A stretch of DNA of 64,000 bases, taken from positions 372,001-436,000 of the forward strand of contig NZ_BMFQ01000003.1 of assembly GCF_014638915.1 (NCBI RefSeq), given 5' to 3'. Made by a program: the position numbers and the translations under genes. A model generated the notes under the pieces. That model searched no databases. It was not told where the DNA came from and saw nothing but the letters and a program-made list of their open reading frames with translations. Positions within the stretch are counted from its first letter, which is position 1. Every line of letters starts with the position of its first letter. The stretch is from Xanthomarina arctica. Lineage in GTDB: Bacteria > Bacteroidota > Bacteroidia > Flavobacteriales > Flavobacteriaceae. Shown here in pieces: positions 16,217 to 26,993 of this stretch.

Positions 16217-16927
16217 TTAGTCCTTTTTATTATATGGGTTTTTAGAATAACGGGTATAGTCCTTTTCATCTGAAAGTTCACCATCCTTATAGTATTTCCA
16301 AATACCATCCTTTTGGTCGTTTTTATACTGACCTTCAATTTCTAAAGCTCCTTCAGCTAGGTAAAATTTAGCCTCTCCGTGTAATAAACCATTCTCGTAA
16401 TGATATATTTTCATTTCATTGCCATTTTCATAATACCAGATAGCTTTACCTTGCACTTTATTTTTGATAAAATGGCGCTTTTCTGCCAGCTGTCCGTCAC
16501 TATAATAAACCATGCTTTCCCCATCTAATTGTCCTTGGTTATTATAATGTTCTAAGGTCATTACTTGGGTGGAACTATTATGATAAATGGTCCATTCCCC
16601 AATATTATCTTTTCCATTCATGATCCCTTTACTTATTACTTTTCCGTTGGATGCATAATAGGTTACCTCAGCAAGATTGTCCTTTTCATTAAACTGCTTG
16701 GTTGCTGTTAAAACCGCTGTTTTATTGATGCTTTTATAAAATTTGAATAACCCAATTTCTTTTCCGTGTAAAAATGTCCCTTCATATCTTACGATATTTG
16801 TGTTGTCGAAGTTCTTTTTCCAAACACCATCTCTTTTCCCGTTTTTATCCAATTGATTAACGGATTGCGCCATGAACAAGGTTGGAATTAATAGAAATAT
16901 AAAAATATGAATTTGTTTTATGTTCAT
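16217..16927 (-). CDS. Secreted MORN/YwqK-like repeat protein
   Basis: A 236-residue protein with a signal peptide (MNIKQIHIFIFLLIPTLFMAQ) and about eight repeats of the MORN/YwqK kind along its whole length, such as GKRDGVWKKNFDN, GQLDGESMVYYSDGQL, NGLLHGEAKFYLAEGAL and NDQKDGIWKYYKDGEL. Databases often label such proteins as YwqK-family antitoxins, but there is no toxin partner and the name is not evidence of that role. The repeats form a beta-sheet solenoid, probably in the periplasm or on the surface. It lies between mnmA and yidC. The function is unknown. Confidence 0.85.
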   Translation of the reverse strand: MNIKQIHIFIFLLIPTLFMAQSVNQLDKNGKRDGVWKKNFDNTNIVRYEGTFLHGKEIGLFKFYKSINKTAVLTATKQFNEKDNLAEVTYYASNGKVISKGIMNGKDNIGEWTIYHNSSTQVMTLEHYNNQGQLDGESMVYYSDGQLAEKRHFIKNKVQGKAIWYYENGNEMKIYHYENGLLHGEAKFYLAEGALEIEGQYKNDQKDGIWKYYKDGELSDEKDYTRYSKNPYNKKD

Positions 16928-17160
16928 TTGGATCAGTTTCTTTAAGATTCGTAATTATAACGATAGTTTTACTAAAATGTTACAGTATGGGATAAATGTA
17001 TTAAAATCGACTTTCTCTTTTTAAGACAGGAATTACACTAATTAACACACATGTAAAAATCTAAAATTTTCTAAAAATCAGTGTGAATCGTAGCGCAATA
17101 TAATTTATGTATTTAGCCTATAAAAGAACTTTTAAAACGCTTTAGTCTTTAAATTAGTAT

Positions 17161-17189
17161 AAAAAAAAAGCTGCCAATAAAGGCAGCTT
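17161..17189 (-). terminator. Intrinsic terminator of yidC
   Basis: On the minus strand AAGCTGCC, a six-base loop and GGCAGCTT are followed by a run of nine T. It begins 8 bases beyond the yidC stop. Confidence 0.9.
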
Positions 17190-17196
17190 CTTACTT

Positions 17197-19101
17197 TTAT
17201 TTCTTACGCTTTTGCTGCGCTTCTTTTTGTTGCTCTGCTTGCTCCATCATATCCGCCATCTTCTTTTGGAATTTATTTTGCTTTTTAGGCTTGGCTTTAT
17301 TCACCTGAATTTGAGCATGTATTTTATCTTCATCAAGAATAAAATTCTTAATTACCAACATGATTCCAATACTAATAGCATTCGAGACAAAGTAATATAA
17401 ACTTAAACCTGAAGCGTAGTTATTAAAGAAGAATAACATCATTAAAGGCGACAAGTAAATCATATACTTCATCATTTTAGCCATATCAGGCATCCCTTCT
17501 TGTGTTGGTTGTGAAGCCATTTGCTGTCCTGTTGTCATTTTCATATAAAAGAAAATAGCGATTGCTGCCAAGATTGGGAACAAACTTACGTGGTCTCCAT
17601 ACCATGGAATTTTAAATGGTAAATAAGCCACAGCATCATAAGATGATAAATCGTCTGCCCAAAGGAAACTTTTTTGTCTTAATGCGAATGCTGTTGGGAA
17701 AAACATGAACAAGGCGTAGAATACCGGTAATTGTATTAACCCTGGTAAACATCCACTTAAAGGACTAGCTCCTGCTTTATTTTGAAGCGCCATAGTTTCT
17801 TGTTGCGCTTTCATTTTATTGTCTTTGTACTTTTCTCTAATAGCATCCAATTCCGGTTTTAATACCTTCAATTTTGCTTGAGATAAAAATTGCTTGTATT
17901 GTACAAAAGACATAAGTACTTTAATAAGAATAGTCATGACAATAATAGCAACTCCATAAGGAAGGAACCCACTTAAAAAGCCGAATAATGGAATAAACAA
18001 GGCTTTGTTAATCCATCCAAAAATACCCCAACCAAATGGAATACTTTCTTCTAAATTTTCGTCGTATTTTTTTAATATTTTACTATCGGTTGGTCCAAAA
18101 TAGAATCTTAAAGGTTGGTTGATTTCACCGGCTACAAAATTCAAAGGAAGTTTTGTATTGAACTGTTTTGTAAAAACGGTATCAATATCTTCGTTTGCTA
18201 CTAAATCTTCCGAAGAAATAATAACCCCATTTAAAGGTGCTTTAGAAACTAAAATAGAACTAAAAAAGTGCTGTCTGTATGATAACCATGTTAGGTCGTT
18301 AATAATCTCTTCATCTTCCCCGGCTTGAGAGAGCTTGTCTATCTTACCATCTTCGTATTGGTATGTTAAACGTGTGTAACGATTTTCATAAGTAATACTT
18401 TGGTCATGACGATAGGTTTTTAACTTCCAATCTAAATTAACCTCTTGAGAACTATTAATCACATTATTTAAACCTTGAGATTTAATGGTAAAATCTACCA
18501 TATAATCGTCTGGTTTCAATTCGTAACGATACTCTAAATATTTTTCTGGAGACACCATCAGTTTCATAGAAACTACTGTATTCTCACCATTTTTTGTAAC
18601 TGTAGGTTGAAAATAAAGATCTTTGGTATTTAAAATACGACTGTCTGTAGTACCAAAATTGATATTGAAATCCGTATTACCATTTCTAACCAAATAAATT
18701 GGAACAGAATCAAAATCGACAAACTGTTTTAATTTTATTTCAGATAAATAACCACCTTTGTTACTGAATTTCAGGGCTAGCACCTCTGTTTCAATAACTG
18801 TTTCGTTATCTGTTGCTGAAGGAAGCGTTGAAGAATAAGCAAAAGCGCCTAATTTATTGTTTAAAGCAATTAATTGTAGAGAATCTGTAGTTGTTGCTAC
18901 TGAAAAATCTTCGGCAACTGCAACTGCTACATCGGCTTCTATGGCGGCTACTTTCTCTGCTTCAACTTGTTCTTGTTTGGCTTTTTCTTGAGCGGCTTGC
19001 TCTTCTTCGGTTGGTTTGTTCATGTACATCATGTACACAAGTATTCCAAAAATTAGTACAAATCCGATTATAGATTTTACGTCAAGTTTCTTTTCTTCCA
19101 T
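17197..19101 (-). CDS. yidC: Membrane protein insertase YidC
   Basis: YidC inserts inner-membrane proteins alone or with SecYEG. The 634-residue protein has an N-terminal helix (about 12-27), a large periplasmic domain (to about 350), then the conserved five-helix core with GWINKALFIPLFGFLSGFLPYGVAII, a coiled cytoplasmic loop (KLKVLKPELDAIREKYK), SPLSGCLPGLIQLPVFYALF and the final ASGLSLYYFVSNAISIGIM. The C-terminal tail is lysine- and glutamine-rich (KKQNKFQKKMADMMEQ), suited to ribosome contact. It follows pyrG on the same strand with 141 bp between, which includes a perfect palindrome. Confidence 0.97.
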   Translation of the reverse strand: MEEKKLDVKSIIGFVLIFGILVYMMYMNKPTEEEQAAQEKAKQEQVEAEKVAAIEADVAVAVAEDFSVATTTDSLQLIALNNKLGAFAYSSTLPSATDNETVIETEVLALKFSNKGGYLSEIKLKQFVDFDSVPIYLVRNGNTDFNINFGTTDSRILNTKDLYFQPTVTKNGENTVVSMKLMVSPEKYLEYRYELKPDDYMVDFTIKSQGLNNVINSSQEVNLDWKLKTYRHDQSITYENRYTRLTYQYEDGKIDKLSQAGEDEEIINDLTWLSYRQHFFSSILVSKAPLNGVIISSEDLVANEDIDTVFTKQFNTKLPLNFVAGEINQPLRFYFGPTDSKILKKYDENLEESIPFGWGIFGWINKALFIPLFGFLSGFLPYGVAIIVMTILIKVLMSFVQYKQFLSQAKLKVLKPELDAIREKYKDNKMKAQQETMALQNKAGASPLSGCLPGLIQLPVFYALFMFFPTAFALRQKSFLWADDLSSYDAVAYLPFKIPWYGDHVSLFPILAAIAIFFYMKMTTGQQMASQPTQEGMPDMAKMMKYMIYLSPLMMLFFFNNYASGLSLYYFVSNAISIGIMLVIKNFILDEDKIHAQIQVNKAKPKKQNKFQKKMADMMEQAEQQKEAQQKRKK

Positions 19102-19170
19102 ATTTAATATTTTCTCCTCTATTATATGAAGAGAGCCAAGTAGTGGTTAGTTTTTATCTTAATGTATTTG

Positions 19171-19203
19171 AGACCTACCAGGTTTTAGAAACCTGGTAGG
19201 TCT
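19171..19203. repeat. Perfect 15-bp palindrome repeat
   Basis: AGACCTACCAGGTTT, a TAG loop, then AAACCTGGTAGGTCT. It lies between pyrG and yidC. There is no adjoining T-run, so it is more likely a dispersed palindromic repeat than a classical terminator, although it could act as a transcript-end stabiliser. Confidence 0.85.
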
Positions 19204-19242
19204 GGATCGATTAATTAGTCAAAAATTAATCCAATATTATTT

Positions 19243-20886
<1,644 letters not shown>

Positions 20887-20897
20887 TTAAACGCCTG

Positions 20898-20913
20898 CAA
20901 AATTACAAAATTA
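20898..20913 (-). promoter_or_regulatory. Candidate -7 elements of pyrG
   Basis: Two adjacent minus-strand copies of TAATTTTG (20898-20905 and 20906-20913) match TAnnTTTG. They lie 21-36 bases before the start codon. No -33 TTG was found for either. Confidence 0.45.
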
Positions 20914-21002
20914 AAGAGTTATTAAGGTATTGTTTCTAGTAATTTATTCGGCATTTTATTATGAAGGTCATTCGATGGAGAATTAACTTACTTTAACCTA
21001 AT

Positions 21003-21233
21003 TTATTTTGGGAATTGCCTTTTAATATTCCTAATTAAATCTTCTAAACCATTTAACTTTAGTTCATAAACTGTTTGAAGCATGTCGCCCAATTTCCCTT
21101 TTGGAAACCCTTTATTATGATACCAAACCACATAATATTCGGGTAGCTCTATAAGATCTCTATTCTTATATTTCCCGTATGGCATTTTGGTATGAGCCAA
21201 TTTAATTAAAAAATCTTTATCTGGTTCTAACAA
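21003..21233 (-). CDS. DUF3820 family protein
   Basis: A 76-residue protein with the family core MPYGKYKNRDLIELPEYYVVWYHNKGFPKGKLG. DUF3820 proteins are small, often next to or fused to exonuclease domains, and of unknown function. The same MxxGKxxG(K/R) theme is also seen at the C-terminus of the exonuclease at 41580-42362. The gene begins 2 bp after the DUF922 stop, so the two are in one operon. Confidence 0.85.
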   Translation of the reverse strand: MLEPDKDFLIKLAHTKMPYGKYKNRDLIELPEYYVVWYHNKGFPKGKLGDMLQTVYELKLNGLEDLIRNIKRQFPK

Positions 21234-21235
21234 AA

Positions 21236-21793
21236 TTAATTGGAGGATTTAAAATTTGAAAGCTGGGTTAATTCTTTATGAACTTGCTCTTGCCATTTAG
21301 CTTGAGCTTCTATTTTTCTGGAATAATCTGTTTCAGAATCGTATAAGTCCTGCATTTTATTTAGATCTTTAATACTATTTTTATATAAGGCATCTAAATT
21401 TTTAGGTAGCTTTTCTGAAATTTCTAAAGCTTTTATTTGCTGTTTAAATTTTCTTGCATGCCATTCTGTAATATCAAAATGAAGTTGCTCATGAGACAAA
21501 ATATGGGCATTTGTTCTTTCAGGTTTACACCACGATTTTTCAGGATAAAAAAGTGTTTGTACCTGAGTAGTAAACCCTGTAATTTGGTTGTCGCTTGTTT
21601 GTACTGCATATTGGAACGTTATTCCCGAAGCTGTAATAGCTACAGCATCTGAATTTGGCTCCGGCTTCTCTTTAAAATTTTCCCAAGATAATTTATTGGA
21701 TTCTTCCCATATAATTACTGGTTCTTCGTTTTGTGAGAAACTAAAAAACCAACTTCCAAGAAGAATAAAAAACCCTATTTTTCTAAGCCACAT
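21236..21793 (-). CDS. DUF922 secreted putative zinc protease
   Basis: A 185-residue protein with a signal peptide (WLRKIGFFILLGSWFFSFSQ). It carries HEQLHFDITE (H101, E102, H105), an HExxH zinc-protease motif with a nearby ITEWHARKF that may supply a further ligand or glutamate. The family DUF922 is annotated as predicted secreted Zn-dependent proteases. The C-terminal part is a helix with periodic aromatic and charged residues. The substrate is unknown. It is probably co-transcribed with the DUF3820 gene downstream. Confidence 0.85.
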   Translation of the reverse strand: MWLRKIGFFILLGSWFFSFSQNEEPVIIWEESNKLSWENFKEKPEPNSDAVAITASGITFQYAVQTSDNQITGFTTQVQTLFYPEKSWCKPERTNAHILSHEQLHFDITEWHARKFKQQIKALEISEKLPKNLDALYKNSIKDLNKMQDLYDSETDYSRKIEAQAKWQEQVHKELTQLSNFKSSN

Positions 21794-21845
21794 AAAAAAT
21801 CAATTATATCAAATTATTTAATCAAACTTGTGACTTTAATAAGCG

Positions 21846-23765
21846 CTATTCTACTTCTATAATTTTTAAATCTTGATATTTAACAAGGTAAACCGTTTCG
21901 TTATAATAGCCACCCAAAAACTTCTTTTTGTAAGCAAATTTATTTTCAACATATTCTGTTAACGGCGTTTCGGTTACAGATAAATATAAATCTTCTGATG
22001 TTACTAAACGCAACACCACATCCATAGTAAGATCGAAACCACGAACTGCAATTTTATTTGGTGTTATTCCGTAGCGTTTTTCATAGGCTTTTACAAACGG
22101 ATTTCTATCCTCTTCACTATAAGATTTTGAAATAGTAGGAAAATGAAATTGCAAATTCGATAGATGGTAATTAGAAACCTCATCGTTTTCAAAAGCATCA
22201 TTCATGTTAGTGGTAACTAAAACAATACTACTCGTACTGGTTTTTAAGGAATTTAATTTACTAGTTACATTAGAAATAAATCCAGGATTATCTGTTTCTA
22301 AAAATATGATATTTTTTCCGGGCTTCAATCTACTTGTAATGTCGTTATCTAAAATATAGAAAGCGTCTTCCTCTTTTTTGTTTTTTCTAGAAAACACTTG
22401 TGGTGCCGCAGGAAAGGTGCGCTTCAAGTTATCGTTTTCTTTTGTATGTTTTATATCTGAAACAATAATCACCTGACTTACAGAACTATCATTTTTAACG
22501 TAATTAACCATTTTATCATATAACAAATCTTCAGATGGTCTGGATTGAAATACATTTTCAGAAAGCGTGACATTTTTTGTAATTGGTGAAATTACAGGAA
22601 TGTTATACGCGTTTAATTCTGAGGCTACTTTTTCGATATTATTTGGCATAATTGGACCGATAACCGCATTGACACCGCTAAAGGATTTTGTGCTGAGAAT
22701 AGTTGAAACTTCACTTAGTGAATTTCTAGTGTCGTACACATCGACCTTTAATGAAATACCTAACTTTTTAAGGGAATCTAAGGCCATTAAAGAACCAGAA
22801 TAAAAATCTAAAGATGTGCTTAAAAAATGATTTGTTCTTAATTCTCTTTTTGCATCTTGAATTGAATCGGCATGCACCTTATTAAGCTGAAAAGGAAGCA
22901 TAATTACAATATGCTTGGTTTTATAACTTTTTATATTGTCTGTTAAATCGGTGCCTTCTTCTTCTACAATTACAACTGTTTTTTCCAATGAAGCGTTGTA
23001 AGGCACTTTTAAAATCATCCCCTCTTTTAAACCAGCCTCCTTAAGCTCTGGATTTAATGTTTCTAATTGTACCTGCTCTAAACCAAGTTTTAATTTAAGC
23101 CTATAAAAACCTTCCTTAGGTAAAACCTTATAATAAGAGTACCCGTCGTCAATTGGTTTTTCTTCTTTTAATTCAATATTTGGAACATTTATTTGGTCTT
23201 CAGCATTAAGAACCTCATTCATTCCAGGGTTTAAAACCTCTAACTGTTCTACTGTGATTCCAAATTTATAAGCTATACGCCATTTTCCTTCCTTAGGCTG
23301 CACGGTGTATAATTTAGTAGTGGATTCTGGTTCAGTAACAACTAAAACTTTTTTGTAAACAGGAATTTTTAATTCATCTCCCTTTTTTAAGTTGTTGGCA
23401 TATAAAAAGGTGTTGTGTTTTTTTAGTTCGTCTTGGGTAACATCATACTCCTTAGCTAAACTATACATAGTTTCTTTACGTTTAACTTTATGCTGTTTAA
23501 AACCAACCAATTCTTTTACTATAGTAGCTTGTGGCGCAGTATTTAAATCTTTAGACTTTGGAATAATTAAAACGGTATTAGGTTTAATACCTTTTTTAGC
23601 ATCCGGATTTAAACCATAGACATCATTAACAGAAACTTGGTAAGTTTTTGCAATGCTTTCAATGGTCTCTCCTTGTTTTACTTTATGGGTCTTGAAGTTT
23701 TGAGCTTGGGTAGCAGAACAACCAAACATAAAAACTAAGCATAGGATGTATATTATTTTTTTCAT
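21846..23765 (-). CDS. LysM-repeat lipoprotein with periplasmic-binding-protein-like domain
   Basis: A 639-residue envelope protein. The N-terminus MKKIIYILCLVFMFGCSA has a lipobox-like FGC, although cleavage at AQA is also possible. Four LysM units follow (about 27-70, 92-136, 152-196, 212-256). The first two are canonical (HKVKQGETIESIAKTY); the last two are degenerate with KEG in place of GET. From about 285 the sequence (HIVIMLPFQLNK ... VNAVIGPIMPNN ... IPVISPITKNV) matches the type 1 periplasmic binding fold. It may hold peptidoglycan and sense or bind a ligand; neither is proven. It lies downstream of guaA on the same strand, after a 261-bp gap. Confidence 0.9.
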   Translation of the reverse strand: MKKIIYILCLVFMFGCSATQAQNFKTHKVKQGETIESIAKTYQVSVNDVYGLNPDAKKGIKPNTVLIIPKSKDLNTAPQATIVKELVGFKQHKVKRKETMYSLAKEYDVTQDELKKHNTFLYANNLKKGDELKIPVYKKVLVVTEPESTTKLYTVQPKEGKWRIAYKFGITVEQLEVLNPGMNEVLNAEDQINVPNIELKEEKPIDDGYSYYKVLPKEGFYRLKLKLGLEQVQLETLNPELKEAGLKEGMILKVPYNASLEKTVVIVEEEGTDLTDNIKSYKTKHIVIMLPFQLNKVHADSIQDAKRELRTNHFLSTSLDFYSGSLMALDSLKKLGISLKVDVYDTRNSLSEVSTILSTKSFSGVNAVIGPIMPNNIEKVASELNAYNIPVISPITKNVTLSENVFQSRPSEDLLYDKMVNYVKNDSSVSQVIIVSDIKHTKENDNLKRTFPAAPQVFSRKNKKEEDAFYILDNDITSRLKPGKNIIFLETDNPGFISNVTSKLNSLKTSTSSIVLVTTNMNDAFENDEVSNYHLSNLQFHFPTISKSYSEEDRNPFVKAYEKRYGITPNKIAVRGFDLTMDVVLRLVTSEDLYLSVTETPLTEYVENKFAYKKKFLGGYYNETVYLVKYQDLKIIEVE

Positions 23766-24005
23766 AGGGGTACTCTTGAAAATGAGTGACTTTTAATTAT
23801 AATCATCAATCGTTAAAACGTTTTCTACTGTTTTGCTTCCTAAACCCAAATATGATTAATTATCTGAGTTACTAAAACATGGTTCTTTTAATAAGCCATT
23901 TTTATGCCAAAGCATTAAAAATAGCGAAAAAAGATTTAAGTGTAAAACGATACTTTTCGACTGGCAAGCTTCCATAACATAAAAATATGAGTTCCTATGA
24001 ATGAG

Positions 24006-24025
24006 ATTCCTGCCTGCGCAGGAAT
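24006..24025. repeat. Dispersed 8-bp-arm palindrome (ATTCCTGC/GCAGGAAT)
   Basis: ATTCCTGC, CTGC loop, GCAGGAAT, one base beyond the guaA stop. The same element with a TTTC loop is at 56676-56695, and a half copy is at 50090-50098. It probably ends the guaA transcript. Confidence 0.85.
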
Positions 24026-24026
24026 T

Positions 24027-25562
24027 CTACTCCCACTCGATAGTTGCTGGCGGTTTTGAGCTAATATCGTACACTACTCTATTAACGCCTTTTACTTTAT
24101 TTATTATATCGTTTGAAGTTTTTTGTAAAAACTCGTATGGTAAATTCACCCAATCGGCCGTCATACCATCCGTACTTTCTACGGCTCTAAGAGCCACGCA
24201 TTTTTCGTAGGTACGCTCGTCTCCCATTACTCCTACACTATTAACAGGTAAGAGAATGGCTCCAGCTTGCCATACTTTATCGTACAAATTCCATTCCTTT
24301 AAACCATTGATAAAAACAGCATCCACTTCTTGTAAAATACGCACTTTTTCAGCAGTAATATCACCCAAAATTCTGATGGCCAATCCAGGACCGGGAAATG
24401 GGTGACGCCCTAAAAGTGTAGCATCCATATCCATAGAAGCACCTACACGGCGAACTTCATCTTTAAATAAAGCTTTTAAAGGCTCTACTATTCTAAGTTT
24501 CATAAAATCCGGCAAACCACCTACATTGTGATGGCTTTTAATAGTAGCACTTGGACCTCCAGTTGCCGAAACACTTTCTATAACATCTGGATAAATAGTA
24601 CCTTGAGCCAACCATTTAACATCTGATATTTCGTGAGCCTCATCATCAAAAACTTCAATGAATACTCGACCAATAGCCTTTCTTTTTTCTTCTGGATCGC
24701 TTAGTCCTGCAAGGGCATCTAAAAAGCGAGTTGAAGCATCGACACCTTTTACATTAAGGCCCATGCCTTTATATTGTTCTAAGACATCTGTAAACTCATT
24801 TTTTCTTAACAAACCATTATTTACAAAAATACAATACAAGTTTTCACCAATAGCTTTATGCAATAACATGGCAGCTACGGAAGAATCAACTCCTCCAGAG
24901 AGACCTAAAACAACTCTATCGTTACCCAATTTGGTTTGTAAATCTTCAACCGTTTCTTCAACAAAAGATTGTGGTGTCCAGTCTTGCTCAACTTTTGCAA
25001 TATGAACTAAAAAGTTTTCTAATAATTGTTTCCCATCAGTTGAATGATACACTTCCGGATGAAATTGAATGGCATAGGTATCCTCACCTTCAATTTTATA
25101 AGCGGCATTTTGCACATCGTTTGTACTTGCCAATAAAACGCCATTAGTAGGAAGATTTTTGATGGTATCACTATGACTCATCCAGACTTGGCTTCCTTTG
25201 TTTATATTTTCAAAAAAGGCTTCATCAGATTTTACAAAAGATAAGTTTGCTCGCCCATATTCTCTTGTATTTGAAGGAGCTACTTCGCCACCTGAAAAGT
25301 GTGCCAAATATTGTGCGCCATAACAAACAGCTAATAAGGGTTTTTTGCCTCTAATTTTTGATAAATCAGGATGAAGTGCATTTTCGCCTCTAACTGAAAA
25401 TGGACTTCCAGAAAGAACGACTGCCTTGTATTCTTCTACGTTGTTAGGAATTTTATTGAAGGGATGAATCTCGCAATAAATATTGAGTTCTCTCACTCTT
25501 CGTGCAATAAGTTGTGTGTATTGCGAACCGAAATCTAATATAAGTACCTTGTTATGCTGCAT
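24027..25562 (-). CDS. guaA: GMP synthase (glutamine-hydrolysing)
   Basis: GuaA aminates XMP to GMP. I place the start at ATG 25562 (511 residues, [22 protein letters not shown]), because the 40 in-frame residues upstream have no counterpart in the family. The class I amidotransferase domain contains the nucleophile in [10 protein letters not shown] and the catalytic His in QFHPEVYHS. The ATP-pyrophosphatase domain has [14 protein letters not shown], and the dimerisation domain ends [12 protein letters not shown]. It follows the PLP decarboxylase gene by 56 bp on the same strand. Confidence 0.97.
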   Translation of the reverse strand: MQHNKVLILDFGSQYTQLIARRVRELNIYCEIHPFNKIPNNVEEYKAVVLSGSPFSVRGENALHPDLSKIRGKKPLLAVCYGAQYLAHFSGGEVAPSNTREYGRANLSFVKSDEAFFENINKGSQVWMSHSDTIKNLPTNGVLLASTNDVQNAAYKIEGEDTYAIQFHPEVYHSTDGKQLLENFLVHIAKVEQDWTPQSFVEETVEDLQTKLGNDRVVLGLSGGVDSSVAAMLLHKAIGENLYCIFVNNGLLRKNEFTDVLEQYKGMGLNVKGVDASTRFLDALAGLSDPEEKRKAIGRVFIEVFDDEAHEISDVKWLAQGTIYPDVIESVSATGGPSATIKSHHNVGGLPDFMKLRIVEPLKALFKDEVRRVGASMDMDATLLGRHPFPGPGLAIRILGDITAEKVRILQEVDAVFINGLKEWNLYDKVWQAGAILLPVNSVGVMGDERTYEKCVALRAVESTDGMTADWVNLPYEFLQKTSNDIINKVKGVNRVVYDISSKPPATIEWE

Positions 25563-25618
25563 GTGCAAAAATAGTAATTGATTCTTTAATTCTCTGTTTA
25601 GCAAACCTGTTTTTGAAA

Positions 25619-26989
25619 TTAATTCATGGACTCCAAAATCAACCGAATATCTTCTTCTGTGGTATCCGGATTGATAAAGCAAAAACGAGAAACCGTTTCA
25701 AAAGTATCTCCATTTTTCCATTTGGTTGGCGTTACTAAAGCAAAGCCTTTTTTATGATTTTCGTAAGTCCAATGCGTGTAGTCTTCCGGCTTCCATCCAA
25801 TTCTTCTGTAAAGAACACAAGACAAACTTGGTTCTCTTACCAATTCGACATTCGGATTTTCTTCAATTAATTTACCAGCAATCTGGGCTAATTCCAGACC
25901 ACGCTCTACGGCTTCTTTATATTTATCGGTTCCGTGTGTTGCTAAAGAAAACCATAAAGGTAAACCACGAACACGACGCGTTAATTGTATTTGATAATCT
26001 GTTGGATTAAAACCATGAGCACCTTCATCTTTAAAAATATCCAAATAAGACCCTTGTTGCGAATGCGCGTTTTTAGCTAATTCTGGATTTTTATAAATAA
26101 CTGCGCCACAATCGTATGGCGAAAACATCCATTTATGAGGATCTATGGTAATACTATCTGCTCTTTCAATACCATTAAATAAATGTCTTACAGAATCGGC
26201 CGCCAAAGCACCTCCACCATAAGCGGCATCTACATGAAGCCAAATATTTTCTTTTTCGCAAATTTCTGCAATACCTTCTAAATCGTCGATAATTCCGGCA
26301 TTGGTTGTACCACCAGTTGCAACAACGGCAAACAAACGTTTTCTTTGATGAAAATTTAGTTTATCAATTGTTTCACGGAGATCAGATCCCGTTAATCGCT
26401 CTTCAGAATCTACCAAAAGAATATCCACATCGGCTACTTTCGCCATAGCTTTTACTGATGAATGCGCTCCAATTGACGTAATAATTAAACCTTTTTCTCT
26501 TTTGTAGGTATCATCTTCCCTCCAATGTTCTCTAGCAGTTACTATAGCAGATAAATTGGCTGCAGTTCCACCACTAGTAAACACACCAAAAGCTCCTTCA
26601 GGTAAACCTGTTAAGGAAACAATCCATTTCATGGCTTCATTTTCACAAAAAATACCACCTGCACCTTCCATCCAATAAGCACCATGAATGCTAGAGGCAG
26701 AAGTTACCAAATCGAACATAATTGCCGCACGTGTTGGAGATGCAGGCACAAAAGCTAAATTTCTAGGATGATCCACCGGCACATTGGCTTTAGACAAATG
26801 CTCTTTCCATAAGTTGAAAGCATATTCGCCACCAACACCACTTTCGGTTACGGTCTCGCCAACAAGCTCTTTAAGTTCTTCGTACTTTTTTGGTTTCCCT
26901 ATAGGATGCTCGGTTGCAGAAATTCTACCAATGGCATATTTCATAACATCTAAGGTCATTTCTATTAGGTCTATATCTATTTTGTGCAT
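25619..26989 (-). CDS. Group II PLP-dependent amino-acid decarboxylase
   Basis: A 456-residue fold-type I decarboxylase related to aromatic-L-amino-acid, diaminobutyrate and aspartate decarboxylases. Cofactor residues are visible: GAHSS (H176), the aspartate in [10 protein letters not shown] (D254) and the Schiff-base lysine K286 in [15 protein letters not shown]. The substrate is not predictable; aspartate would give beta-alanine and glutamate GABA. It starts 4 bp after the bshC stop, in one operon with bshC and just before guaA, a context that suggests amino-acid or thiol metabolism only loosely. Confidence 0.9.
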   Translation of the reverse strand: MHKIDIDLIEMTLDVMKYAIGRISATEHPIGKPKKYEELKELVGETVTESGVGGEYAFNLWKEHLSKANVPVDHPRNLAFVPASPTRAAIMFDLVTSASSIHGAYWMEGAGGIFCENEAMKWIVSLTGLPEGAFGVFTSGGTAANLSAIVTAREHWREDDTYKREKGLIITSIGAHSSVKAMAKVADVDILLVDSEERLTGSDLRETIDKLNFHQRKRLFAVVATGGTTNAGIIDDLEGIAEICEKENIWLHVDAAYGGGALAADSVRHLFNGIERADSITIDPHKWMFSPYDCGAVIYKNPELAKNAHSQQGSYLDIFKDEGAHGFNPTDYQIQLTRRVRGLPLWFSLATHGTDKYKEAVERGLELAQIAGKLIEENPNVELVREPSLSCVLYRRIGWKPEDYTHWTYENHKKGFALVTPTKWKNGDTFETVSRFCFINPDTTEEDIRLILESMN

Positions 26990-26993
26990 GGAA

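Noticed and set aside
16051-16338. A 95-codon minus-strand frame overlapping the 3' part of the MORN-repeat gene
   Set aside because: It runs through the palindromic repeat and terminator, has an odd composition, and is out of frame with the clear gene at 16217-16927.
16217-16927. Antitoxin of a YwqK toxin-antitoxin system
   Set aside because: The protein is a secreted MORN-like repeat protein with no toxin neighbour; the label would come only from database naming.
25563-25682. 40-residue N-terminal extension of GMP synthase
   Set aside because: It is not conserved in the family, and the canonical start [12 protein letters not shown] is at 25562.
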